Shown piece by piece: positions 39,501-50,953 of a stretch of 64,000 nt of DNA. The notes beneath the pieces were generated by a model that was not told the origin of the DNA, ran no database searches, and saw only the letters and a program-made list of their open reading frames with translations. The translations under genes and the position numbers were made by a program. This stretch comes from Psoroptes ovis. Lineage: Eukaryota > Arthropoda > Arachnida > Sarcoptiformes > Psoroptidae. The stretch covers positions 496,001 to 560,000 of the forward strand of contig PQWQ01000012.1 in NCBI GenBank assembly GCA_002943765.1, read 5' to 3'. The first letter of the stretch is position 1. Every line of letters starts with the position of its first letter.

Positions 39501-40716
39501 CCGTTAAATAATAAATCACTCGATTACAAATCAATGATTATTGATTAATTAATCAATTAATGGAAATAATTAATTATTTTTGATTAATTTTTTGTTTCAA
39601 ACTAAACCAAAAAAAAAAAAACATAATAATCGAAGGTCGGTGATCTTCGATCATATTTGATCGATTTAATTGATTGATTTTTGGAAAATTGAATTAATTT
39701 TAATTTTTGAAATTTTCAATCATCGAAAAAAATGGTACAAATACAAATAGGGTATACGTGCCAAATTGCTGGTAATTTCAGCATGAAAAAAAAACTCAAA
39801 AAACTGGCGAACCTTTGAATTTGAATGTGGAAAATAATAATGATCATTGAATACAATGGGAAAATTACCACAGAAAATGATCCTTTCCTTCGTCACATTG
39901 AAAAGATTGACAATTGATGGAAAATTGATTTCTCGTGATTTCTTTGAATGTATTCACACCCAAAAAATACCAAAGATTTGAAGGATTTCAAAGATTTGAA
40001 GATTTGATAATTTTACCACGAAGAAAATTTCCTTAGAAAATTACTAAATCAATGAAATTGGGTAAATTCCCATTGACATACAAATGAAATTGCTGCGGAA
40101 TTCAATCGAAATCACAGCTTAAATTCAATCGAATTTAGCCAAATGAAATTCAATTGAATTCAATGCAACATCATTTCAATTGTCAATCATCATACACAAA
40201 CAATTACACAGAAATTACACAGAAAAAAATTCAGAATTAAAATTGACACAATTCTACATACATTTGATCATCATTATCAAAATCAATATTGGCAATGTCC
40301 AAGACATTTAAATCATTATGATTAATATCATCATTCATATGATTAGAATATTTACAAGCGAATAATGTTTTAGATTCTTGGAATCTTTTTTCAGTGTTAT
40401 TAATAATCAAATCATCAAATTGTTGTTGTGGATGTGGACAATTATGATTGTCATAATTACAATTAAATTGTAATCGTTGTTGTTGAAGCTGATGCTGCTG
40501 TTGACAATTGACTGTCGTCGAAGACAATGAATATCGTTGCATCGTTAATTCATCATCAAACATATTGGTGCGATTCGATGGTGTTTGTACGGTGATCGCT
40601 GATGATAATGGATAATTATGCGACAGGGGTAATGTCGCGTTCGTAGGATAATTATCGATGATCATTTTCGGTGCAGGTTTGTGGAGTTTGTAGCAAAAAT
40701 TTCGCAGAAAACACAA
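21540..40716 (-). CDS. HIF1A: Hypoxia-inducible factor alpha (bHLH-PAS), seven exons
   Basis: Oxygen-regulated transcription factor (Sima/HIF-1alpha) that dimerises with ARNT/Tango in the nucleus. Exons: 40716-40262, 38951-38156, 38070-37862, 37707-37601, 25090-24943, 24852-21935, 21871-21540; all joins are in frame, total 1654 aa, about twice the vertebrate length. The basic region is NSEKRKEKSRKAARERR and the HLH has LDKASLVRIAINYLKI (about 153-212). PAS-A is near 275-332. PAS-B, near 460-571, spans exons 3-5 and includes GQYKFLHKLGGYRWIQTQAT. The degradation domain has DLTHLAPDAGD with the candidate hydroxyproline near 820; a second LAP lies near 787. The rest is long poly-Asn, Gln and Ser tracts. 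No vertebrate-like C-terminal FIH asparagine motif is visible. Exon 1 is supported only by frame and a GTATGT donor (CAAAT / G-AACTCTGAA). Confidence is high for the family and moderate for the N-terminus. Confidence 0.93.
27292..27371. mobile_element. Mariner-type hairpin MITE (class A variant), 80 bp
   Basis: TA-flanked palindrome, ends TTAGGTTGTCCGAATAG; interior ATTATATCGTAGG as in the copies at 8628, 15596 and 28547. The first base is taken after TA at 27290-27291. Confidence 0.82.
28007..28086. mobile_element. Hairpin MITE of a second TIR class (class C), 80 bp
   Basis: TA-flanked palindrome with ends TTAGGTCAGAGGAAAAGTTC and inner TGTCGCAT. It has the same length and architecture as class A but a clearly different terminal sequence, so it belongs to another mariner lineage. 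Confidence 0.82.
28547..28626. mobile_element. Mariner-type hairpin MITE (class A), 80 bp
   Basis: TA-flanked with near-perfect arms (TTAGGTTGTCCCATAAG...); interior GATTGTATCGTCGAAAATT. One of the best preserved copies. Confidence 0.87.
29147..29290. other. GC-richer island with open frames on both strands
   Basis: Inside HIF-alpha intron 4. The plus strand reads YSESEPEAQAEAEYDLSDMV onward to a stop after about 32 codons. The minus strand reads a Ser-rich frame ending SASAWASGSDSEY and stop. Base composition differs from the intron around it. It may be an alternative exon, a decayed element or a regulatory block; no frame has good splice signals. Confidence 0.2.
30445..30536. mobile_element. 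Degenerate mariner-type hairpin (class B)
   Basis: Imperfect arms, TTGTTGTCCAGAAAGTTC on the left against CAAGAACTTTTCGGACAAC on the right, about 90 bp apart end to end. The TA duplications are no longer clear. Confidence 0.6.
32887..33054 (+). CDS. Candidate 55-aa ORF inside HIF-alpha intron 4
   Basis: ATG frame of 55 codons in a GC-richer island: it begins MADVCAVYMFGILAKILDKS, continues with a GGTRRCC segment and ends in a Ser run and VNR before TAG. Composition is more protein-like than the surroundings, but the opposite strand is also open here and no splice, promoter or polyadenylation evidence accompanies it. I do not recognise it. Confidence 0.2.
   Translation: MADVCAVYMFGILAKILDKSGGTRRCCDNRNIQIAKHTFNIEAFEHLRSSSSVNR
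33493..33572. mobile_element. Mariner-type hairpin MITE (class B), about 80 bp
   Basis: Left end TTGGTTGTCCGAAAAGTTC; the right end is the complement ending GGACAACATAA. Class B ends (CCGAAAAGTTC) resemble those of mellifera-type mariners. Confidence 0.75.
34590..34920 (+). other. GC-richer island in HIF-alpha intron 4, possible exon or promoter
   Basis: Follows a GAGA/ACAC-rich tract (34300-34450). A 51-codon frame without an ATG start (34732-34887, +) contains TALQLLRRLSNRASNSNLRA and then MIASMQAL before TGA. The GA-rich tract plus island would suit an internal promoter or a small nested gene, but no complete ORF with start and stop is evident. Confidence 0.25.
37346..37376. repeat. Compound palindrome
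   Basis: AGTGTAGACTCTACACT is a 17-bp palindrome around a central C; it overlaps a larger inverted repeat (GTGTAGACTC ... GAGTCTACAC, 9-base loop) 220 bp from HIF-alpha exon 4. Confidence 0.7.
38952..40261 (-). other. HIF-alpha intron 1
   Basis: 1310 bp with a GTATGT donor and ATTATAG acceptor. AT-rich, with no recognisable feature inside. Confidence 0.65.
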
Positions 40717-43700
40717 GAATTTCTAAAGTCAATGGTCAACTAATCATTTTTGAGGTTCAATGTGCAGAGTTTCGAATGGTCAATTACTTGTCAAGTTAAT
40801 AAATTATTCATAGAAAAACAACAAGGAGACGAATGAATTTTTTAAAATTCATCAATTGATTGATTGATTCAGTTGTTTAATTAATTAATTCATTCACAAT
40901 GTTCTTAAGTTCATCATCAATTATTATCACCATTAATTATCACCGAAATGTCAATTCAAGTCAATTAAATTGAATTTATCAAATTGAAAATTCAATTAAT
41001 TTGACAAATGTGAATCAAATCTAATCAAAATTTTGATTAATTTGAATTTTAACCAAAATTAATTGATGTTTGTCGTACGAATTTTGGATTTGATAATTTT
41101 CTTTATTGAAATTTGCGAATAAATAGAGACATATAACTGTCAAATCACTGTCAAATCAATCGATGTCTACAAAATCAATTTGATCAAATCAATCAAAATG
41201 CGGTCGTTTACAGTGGTACAGTGTTTGTTGGTGCACAATTGTCAGTCAGTCGTTGATCGAATTTAAAACAGAAAAAAAAACAGCCACCAAACAATTATCA
41301 GTCAATTGATTAATGTCATTAAGTCAATTGATTAATGTCAATTATAATCAAATTGATGAATTATTTTAATTTGATTGATACACATTGAAAGAGAATTAAT
41401 TTTAATAAAACACAAAAAACAAACAATAATTAATTAAAATAATTAAAATAATAATAATTAGTAATTAATGAATCATTCAATTAACAATCGATTGTAAACA
41501 CACAAACATCGATTGATTATAATTGTGGAAAATATGAGGATTTAAAATGATCGATAAGTTATGAAGCATAAGTTACAAAAAAAAAAACGATTGTCATTAA
41601 ACACATAACAATATTAAAATTTTAAAACTTTGATATTTGTCATCATCATTATTTGTTGTTATAATTATTGTATTTATATTCAAAATATAATTACATCATT
41701 TTTTATTGATTGAAAAATTAATTTTTTTTGAAACAATTTTCAATCAAATCAAATCAAATAAATAATTGAAATGTTTAATATTACGTATGTATGTATGATA
41801 CGTATTGATATATGAATGTAAATATATCATTGAATTTAACAATTGTAAAAAATATTGCAATCGGAAAACATAATTGAATACAGAAAACAACAGAAAAAAA
41901 CACAACAAAAGTCAATGAATATATATATGAATTGATGATGATGATAATAATAACACAAACACAAATAAATGATGTATATATTTCGAAATATATTAATTAT
42001 GAAAATATAAAAATTCACATATTGTATTTTGTATGGCAAATCAAATTTTTAGATTTTTAAATTTCGGAAAAAATCTAATTTTAATTAAAATTTAATCGAA
42101 ATTAATTCAAAATTAAATTTTTTAATAAATAAAATATAGTTCAAGAGGATGATTGACGATTAATTCATTCATTTATTATTAATTTTCGATCATCCGTAAT
42201 GTCAAAAATATGCCCTAATGGCTGGTGTTTGAATCACATTTCTATGTATTAATATATTTGATGAATTGAATATCTAGATTTTATGGTAAATATAATTCAC
42301 ACACATATATATTTCACATAAATATATATATTGGTGACATATGGACGGATATTGATTTGTTATTTTGTTTTCTATTTTAAATTTGATTTAAAATTAACAA
42401 CGACAAAAAAAAAAAAAACAATTGATGGCGATTTATAAATTTAAATTGAAATTTATACATATCGATGAATATACCAGACACACGTATTTGTATGTTTTGC
42501 AAGTTTCATTCATTCAAATCAATACATATTTCGATCATTTCAAAATTGTATATTGTTTGCATATATTTCACAATATATTTTCAATGTAATGATAATATCA
42601 CACACATTGAAATATCAACAAAAATTTTCTATATTTCAAATCAAAATATCGAAAAATCATCATCAAAAATATTCATTCGAATATTGAAACAAACGAAAAC
42701 AGATATTGGCGCACACATCAAACACAAAGACACATATATGCAAATCTATTTTTGCAATTTTGTGATTTACAGTTTTGATTAGTAGAGTTTGTCGATGGTG
42801 ATCGATCAATAGTTATCATTGATTTTGTTATTATATCAAAATTTTGAATATATCAATTTATAAATGAAATTATGATTGATACGATACACAAACACAAGTA
42901 TCAGTGATATCAATTGGTGAATTATCATTGAATTGGAAATACATTGGAAATATATTTCAATCAAATATTTGAACCAATATGAAAATATTTGATAAAATTC
43001 TGATTCATAATGGATAAGACAACAAAAAAAAAAAAAAAAAAAAAAAAATCACCAAAATCAATTCTTAAGTTCATAAAAGTGAATAATGATAAAAGATATT
43101 TTTGATTATTTCTTTGAGGTTACCATCATCAAATCATAATCGTTTGATGGCGAATTCGGTGAATTGATTGATATGAATGAATCATTGGTGATTTGAATGA
43201 TTGATTGAAGAAATTAGAACAACAATTTTGAACGTTTATTCTGCAATGATTGGAGATTTATTTTGAAGATTGAAAGGATCGTTGATTGAATATCACTGAA
43301 TTTGGTCTGATTTTTTTCTTCACCAAAATTTATATGATTGATTTCGATTTGTATAACAATAATATAGTATAATCACTAATAATAATAATGAAAATAAAAT
43401 GGACACCGAAAATATCAACACTAATAGTAATGAATGTTCATTAGTTTGGTACATTGTTTTTTGAACCAAATTTTGGGAAAAATTTTTGAATTTTTGAAAT
43501 TTGAAATTTTCGAAACACAAACACCTGTTGAATATCACTATTGAATCACTAGCAAAATGATTGTCGATCAAATGATGATCAATCTTGTTATAAATATATT
43601 GGATAATTTGACAAAACAAAATGATCAAAATCAAACAAATGATCAATCATTTAGGGTCACATATATTGCAGCATATGTATTTGAATCATATTTATGTTTT

Positions 43701-44143
43701 TTGAAATAAAAGACGAAATATTTTTCGTAAATCATAGATTTTCCAACCGACCAAACAAACAAACAAACAAATAGATTTTCAAATTTTTTTTTCAAATTAA
43801 TTAATTAATTCAATGCTATCAATGACGCCATTCATAGCATTCAAACATACATTTAAACATATATTCAAATACATTTATATTGAAACATATATAAGAAAAT
43901 GCTTTCAAACATACGAATATATACGAAAATATTCAAAAATATATTAAATCGGCACATACATCTTGTACATCCACACACACACCACATAAATATAACCATG
44001 CGAAAATCTCAAACACACACAAGTATATACCACGTATATATACACGTATATAAGCGTGAATATTATCATTTCTTATTAAGATTCAGTGATTGAATTCTCT
44101 TTTAAATAAGAAATGATCTTTTGGATACAAGTCGATTGAAATA
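40717..44143. other. Upstream region of HIF-alpha
   Basis: Very AT-rich. A less AT-rich block near 41195-41260 contains GTCAGTCAGTCG and could be promoter-related. It includes an A25 tract at 43024-43048. Open frames of 60-108 codons (for example 42465-42782 and 43646-43320) are Ile/Phe/Lys-rich and not credible. Confidence 0.5.
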
Positions 44144-44225
44144 TTAGGTTGTCCGGAAAGTTCTGGCGAATTTTCATGAGCAACTTTCGATTGATTAAGC
44201 AGAATGAACTTTTCGGACAGCCTAA
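44144..44225. mobile_element. Mariner-type hairpin MITE (class B), 82 bp
   Basis: TA-flanked, ends TTAGGTTGTCCGGAAAGTTC with the complement at the right end (ACTTTTCGGACAGCCTAA). The interior is diverged. Confidence 0.8.
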
Positions 44226-47200
44226 TACAATAAGCATTTATATGAATCGAAAAAAATGATAATTAAAATAATTGAAATTGAAATAATAATAACAAGTGGT
44301 AAACCTTGGACAGGTTGAAATTATTCATTTTTGAGCTCTTCGCTCTTTCTATCATGCTCTTTTTCAAATTGAAAATTATGAAATTCAAGAAATTAAACAT
44401 TGAGAAGATTCAGAAAATATTTGAAAATCAAGATTATCTTCAAGGGAGAGAAAAGTGAACGCAATCAAACTTGATAATCATTGAATCATCGCCGCCATAA
44501 TCATTGACCATTGCAATGATCATCATCACATTCAATGAAACATCGAGTAAAATTCAGCTAGGAAAAACATTGAAATGAATACACTGGAAATGACTACGAG
44601 AAGAAAAAATGTTGCAGCAATCATCATTCGATTTGATTGTAATTAATTCTATTTGAAAATTAATTGAAAAACAATTAATTAATCATCAACAAAAGCAACA
44701 ATTATTGTTGATTGAATCATTTGCAATAATTGCATCAGATCTGTTCGTTTGTTTACTTGTTTATTTGTGTTCAATTTTGATTTCAATTCGTATGACATAA
44801 TTGTAAATGAACATTTGATAATTCGTTAAATAAATGAGTGGATTAATCAATCATTAATTACGTTTTTTTTCGATTTGAGGAAGGGGAATTACGATTTGAA
44901 AATTGTGATAGAAAATTATTTGAAAATTTTCCAAATCAAATGAATTTTTAATCAATACAAAATCAATCCAATTAAAATCAATTTAATTAATTATGTATGA
45001 GACTAAAACACGTGATTTCAACATTGGAATTTACCTTTGAAAAAAAGAATAAACAAAAACAAACAAAAACCTTGTGAAAGCACCTTACCCTTGATTGCAA
45101 AGGTGCTTGATTGAAATTCAAATTATTTTTGATTTTCTTCGAAAGAAAAGGGTTAAAATCAAGTGAAATTGACACTGAAATACACCAAATGAATAATTGA
45201 AAATTTCATAATCTTTGAATATTTATTACTTGTCTTATTCTTACAATTCAAAGATAAGTCAACTGATCAAAGATAATTTTTCATTAATCATAAAACCAGT
45301 TGTAACTGGTCACTGGTTTTGAAATGATTGAAAAAAAAATGAATAAATGACAAGTAGTAAATATAATCACTAAATTTATGGACATTTTTCCCCAAAAAAA
45401 TTACATGAAATTACAACGAAAATTCATAAAAATTTATTGATGAAATTACACAAGAAAATAAAAAAAAAATTTTGCAACACGAATCAACACGTTTAAGCTC
45501 GATGAACATTTTCAAATGTACTTAGAAAATGAAAAAAATTCCATGAAAAAAATAATTTTCAAAATTTTGAAATTCTGTCAGCGATTTCCACTCGACAGCA
45601 TTGTTTTCCATACATAGAAAACAACGGCAGCTGTGGTGCCCATGAGGCGCCTGGCGAGCGTAAAGAGCCACGAAAATAATAATTCAAATAATTTAAATAA
45701 TCTCCAAAAGAATTTGTTTATATCGAATACATAAATTGATCATTAAAATATTTGAAAAAAAAAATTGAAAATAAACAAAGTCATAAACAGTAGTTAAACT
45801 GTAAACATTATTTTTTACGATCAAATGATCATAATAATCATAAAAAATAACAGTTTCATTACTCGTGGTGGTAATCAGAAGCTTAAGTAAAATATCGGTG
45901 ATCAAAGATGTAAAAACAATTTAATTATTTTAATTAATTGAATTTTTTGAAAATTTTCAAAAAATTTAAATTTTTCAAAATAATTTTTCAAGCATTATCA
46001 TCAATTTGAGCCACATTTATGATTACTTGTTATCGATCAAATGATGATAATAATGTTCATCATCATGATCATTTGAAATATTGAAGATTATAACATGACA
46101 AATATCTGTATCTGATTGAATTCGATACACCATTCATATTCGATATTCGATATTGATGATATTAATGATAATAATTAAATGAACAAATCCAAAAATGTTG
46201 ATTAATTAATTAATCAACAATCATCATCAGTAATCATCATTATCAATCGATCAATCAATTAATCGATCGATGAATATCGTTAGATTTGTTGTAATTTAAT
46301 GGAAAAAAATCATAAAAATCTTGACAAATAAACATTTTTGGAAAAATTCTGAAAGAGTTTTAATACATTTTCAATGGAGAAAATGAATAATGATTATGAA
46401 GAATTTTGTTTTCAATTCAAATTATTGAAATAGTCACAAATAAATATTTGAAAGATTTGAATAAATTAACAGGTTGAATTAGGAAAATTTCTTATTTGTA
46501 TCTTGTAAAATTCATATTTCAAAAAAATTATTCAAAAATTGAAAATATTCACGAGTGACGTCAATGAATTGAATTGAAAAGGTTTTCATTTCACCTCATA
46601 ATAAACGAATTCCTTGATAATACATTAATATACCTGTTTTTGTTGTAGATTGAAATTATCGATGATAATGATGTATATTTCAACTTGTATCAATTTCAAG
46701 AAAGAGAGAATAAACGAGAGATGCAACATCGATTCACTGGATTTCAGTGAATTCCAATGATTAACAGTGGTCATAGACACACACACAAAGCATGCAAAAC
46801 ATGTGGTAAAACTAAATTTACTCCAATTTCGAAGAATAATTCAATTCAGTTTCAATTAAATCTAATGGATACGGGCGAAATCCGTAAAATTTTGGAATCT
46901 GAGATTATTTGAAAGGTGAAATGACACAGCAAGAATGATGGCAGAAGCATGCTTTTCGAAGCATCTTGGCAAAAACCTGTTGAATTCGTGAGAATTTTAC
47001 TTTGAATTCAAACGAATTCAAAATCATTTCAAATAACTTGACTCCAATTCAACTCTTTTTTTTTTTTTGAAATAAAAAAATAATCAAATGACATTGATTG
47101 ATCATGTTTATATGCGATGATGTTTTGCTTAAGACTTGAACATTTGAAAATTGCTTGAAGCGTATGTGTGTGTGTGTGTGTTTACTGAGTTAATAAAATG

Positions 47201-48907
47201 TCAATATCAATACAATCAAAGATACGAAAAAGAATTCAAACCTTTCAAAATTCATTTCAAATTATGAATTCCTTCATGAAAATGGAATTCTCTTCAAAAA
47301 AAAAAAAAAAAAATTCAATCATAAATTTATGATTAAAATGGATTTGATAAATTTGAAAATGACAAATGGAAAATTTTCTGAATTTCAATTTGTTTATTTC
47401 ATTAATCATAGAAGAAAAAAAATCGAAGAACATTGGAATTATTTAAAGGGCTTAATTATTGTCATTTGTTCATTGATAAATCAAGTGAATAAATGAATGA
47501 ACAAATGAAAATTCATTTATGATTAATTAAAACTGATTAATTAAATAATTCATAATTAATAAGAATATGAATTTTTAAAAAATCAGAAAAATCAAAAAAT
47601 CGAATCAAATGACAATTATGATTAATTTCAATGTCAAATTCATTTACCCATTGATATGAATGAATCACTTGTCATTTGTAATTTATGAATCAACTGATTG
47701 AATATTAAATATTTCTCTTAATTCATATTCAATTATTATTATTAATATATACAGATAAAATAATCACATTTTCTTCAATTCATCATCATAGGTTTTTCCA
47801 TTATTTCAACTTTGCTTTGTTTTTAATGATAATCGATTATCATCTTCGGGGTCGTCCAAAAAGTTCAAGTCTAAATTCATCGATATGATTCAATAGAATT
47901 GAATTGGTAGGGAAATTTCGGCTATTTCGTATGACCAACAATTAGAAAAACCTAAAAATCTACCAAAAACAAATATTCATATTCTCTGAATTCTATGAAT
48001 CTTAAGACATACATATCTGATGGTAAATATCATTTTTATTTTTGATTCGATTTGAATCAAAATCAAAGATGTTTTTCCAAATTTCAACTTTTACATAGAC
48101 ATTTCATTTTTTTGATGATAACATTTTCATTGGAAACAACATACAAGATTCAAAAACAGGTTCATGTTGCTTCTCACTATGTTGCTCGTTACAATAATTT
48201 TATCCTCGAATATTTCCACACAACAAATTCAGAATTCATTTCAGATAAATGATTAATTAATTTCAAATTCCAAAATTGATAAATAAATGAAACCATGAAT
48301 AAATTCATGGTCATTCTGCTTGTTTGTTTGTTACACTCACTGGTAATATATACAATTTACATGCATACATGTCATAGATTTCAATCGAATATCTCTGTCT
48401 GTTTATTTGCCATTTAATTGAAATGATCATATCGATTGAAAAGCAATCAAAAAAAACCCTTCGATTACTATCTTTGAAACCCACAAAAACCCTTGATTAT
48501 CATAAAAAATCCATTATCATATATAAAGGGTAAAATTTTGTTTCGGAGAAGCATTGACCGCCATCTATCGAGCAAAAAGAGAGATTTTAAATTTAAATTT
48601 TTGTTTGCCCGCGAATCCGAAAAAAAATTACCAAAAATTGAACAAAAGAAAAAATCCACAGAGAAAAGCTTCTCGAAATCACTGGAATTATAACTTTTCA
48701 AATGCTAAATCAATGGAAAAAAAAAAAAAAAAAATGAAAAACAAACAAATACAAGTGGCAAACACACAGCAAATGTCATCAATACAGGTCATCAAAAGCC
48801 TATAGCAAAGACAAACAGCAACAATATCAAACAAACTGAATTAAACAAACAAAATCTGGTTTAATCTTGATCTTAAATCATTGAAAAAAAATCATTGATA
48901 ATGTTTT
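44226..48907. other. Gene-poor intergenic sequence
   Basis: AT-rich with GT and AT microsatellites (GT run near 47166-47182). The segment 45575-45670 contains CACTCGACAG and GGCGCCTGGCGAGCG, resembling 27580-27650; these two may be diverged copies of one further short repeat. No gene is supported. Confidence 0.45.
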
Positions 48908-48990
48908 ATCGTTGTCCGATAAGTTTGAGACCATCAAATCAATGCAAATATGGATTGAAAATTGGTCGCAAACTTTAAGGACAACCAAAC
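48908..48990. mobile_element. Degenerate hairpin MITE with CCGATAAGTTTG ends
   Basis: Left end TCGTTGTCCGATAAGTTTG and right end CAAACTTTAAGGACAACC form an imperfect 80-bp hairpin, a fourth terminal type. Confidence 0.6.
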
Positions 48991-49689
48991 TAAATCTAAA
49001 ATTTGAATGACGATTCAATTTGTTTTAATTTCAAAAAATTCAAAATTTTCAAACGAAAAATTAAATGTAAATCACAAGGAAAATGTTCATCCGCTGTGGC
49101 ATCATCATCATTTATCCATCGATTGTATGTGTTGTTGCAATATGCGTCGATTGCGACATACATATTTAACCACAGATCGCTTAGATCGCTGGCTAAAAAC
49201 GCATTGACAATCGAAAAAATCGATGACAATCGTGACGTCTATGAGTTTTATTTTTTTGTTTGTTTTGTTTTCAAACCAAAAATTATAACCAGGAAAAATC
49301 AATTATAATTATTATTGTTTGGTTATAATTGGAAAAATGTATATTTTTCAATGAAAAAAATTAAAAAAAAATTGAAATTTTCATTTATTTTTTTCCTGTA
49401 TTTTTAATCATTTGTATCAATTCATTCAATCATTGAATCATTCAATCACATTCAATCAATGTAAAATAATTCAATGGAAAATTTGTTTTCTGGAAAAAAC
49501 AAACATGTTCCGCTAATTTTCATTAATTTTCAATGATTTATTTATCAATTAATTAATCAATAAAACTATCAATCAATCAATCGATTGATTGATTGATTAA
49601 TCAATTTTTTAACGAGGTACAAACCAACAAAAATTTTATAGCTCGTAGACCTTTAAATGTCTGTTCATATTTGCATAAGTTTGATTTAG

Positions 49690-49815
49690 AGCTTCAAAAT
49701 TCAATTTGAAGCTGAACAAAAGCTTTGGCTGTGTCGAAAACCTTTGGATCTCTTAGATGACCAAAGGTCTCCGAAGAATCCAAGCCGATTTTCAAGCCAC
49801 AATCAGGCTAATTAG
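49690..49815 (+). CDS. Candidate terminal exon, unknown protein
   Basis: After a TTGATTTAG acceptor the plus strand is open for 41 codons: SFKIQFEAEQKLWLCRKPLD, then a Ser/Asn-rich end and TAG. GC is higher than in the flanks. No start codon is present, so it would need an upstream exon. Chance is possible at this length. Confidence 0.15.
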   Translation, partial: SFKIQFEAEQKLWLCRKPLDLLDDQRSPKNPSRFSSHNQAN

Positions 49816-50135
49816 CGCTAGAAGTCAAGCGCATTCGGGTTAAGTCTAAGCTAAATCACTAATCACACTAAACACTCGATTATATCGTGGAAGATACAAA
49901 AAAAGTACAAATTGGAAAATCATCTCAAATATCAGTGATTAATATGAAATGAAAGCAAATAAAGATTAAGCTAAAGAACATTGTCATAATCTTTAAAAAA
50001 GTCTTCAAATCTCAATTTTTCAAAATTTCAATTCAAAGATGTATATTCAAATGTCACTCACTTACACACACTGACACACGTGAATACAGGCACTCAGACA
50101 TCTGAGGAATGTAACAAATCATTGCACAGATGTAG

Positions 50136-50312
50136 ACGAACATCACCACCACCAACGCCAACAACATTGAAAACATTGAGAAAATTTTTAAGGCTAATGA
50201 CATTAAGGGCAAAATGCTTAAACATCATGAACAATTCGTTTCACTTGGTGATAAATTTAATGCGTTTGATGGTGGTGGTGATGGAGAAGATAGAAGAAAA
50301 GTAAATAAATAA
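50136..50312 (+). CDS. Candidate exon with protein-like frame, unknown
   Basis: After a possible acceptor (CAGATGTAG) the plus strand reads an Asn/Thr-rich lead, then IEKIFKANDIKGKMLKHHEQ and FVSLGDKFNAFDGGGDGED, ending RRKVNK and TAA. The composition (GGC, GAC and CTT codons) is unlike the surrounding AT-rich DNA. A GTAAAT that could act as a donor lies just before the stop. The opposite strand is open from about 50515 to 50225, so the coding strand is not secure. I do not recognise the family. Confidence 0.3.
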   Translation, partial: TNITTTNANNIENIEKIFKANDIKGKMLKHHEQFVSLGDKFNAFDGGGDGEDRRKVNK

Positions 50313-50953
50313 ACAAATGTACATCTTGGCTCCAACTTAATGCATCTAAATTCTAAAATGTACCGAGATGTATGATAACCCTCAGTACGATAACCATCGT
50401 AATCACGATCGGCTAAAATCGATGTCAAAGTAGAAAAATGAGCAAAAAGGGCAAATGTTTGATTGAACAGAAATTCAAATTCAATTGATGAATCGGTCGA
50501 TTCCTCCACAAACAAAAGATTTTCAACAGGAATTCGGGTACAAAATGTTTTCTCAAGGAAATTCAGGACAAAATTTTTTAATTAAATTTCAAAATGAGTT
50601 AAATTGAATTGAATTCAATGAAAGTCATTTTGAAAATCTGAATGATCTTGTCAAGTCTTTGAAGTCAAAGATAAATAAAAATCAAAGAAAATATGATTCA
50701 TTGATTCATTCATGGATCGATGAATATCGATTTACTCCTTTACTTTTCCCCAATACTTTTGATTTTAATTAATAAGTTATGGAAATAGAAAGTTACATGA
50801 TTTATATGGAAAAATATTTCAATAATGGTATTTTAAGAAACAAATGAATCAATGTAAAATCAAAGGAGATAAATATTTACTGAGTAACTAAGAAGTTTAA
50901 AACAAAAACATTGAAAAATTAAATCAAAATAAATTAAATGAAAATATAGAATA

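Noticed and set aside
41195..41265. TCAGTCAGTCG block upstream of HIF-alpha as a promoter
   Set aside because: The initiator-like words are on the plus strand while the gene is on the minus strand; no supporting element was seen.
47845..47870. Sequence GGGTCGTCCAAAAAGTTCAAG resembling one mariner end
   Set aside because: No matching inverted partner within 150 bp, so at best a solo decayed end.
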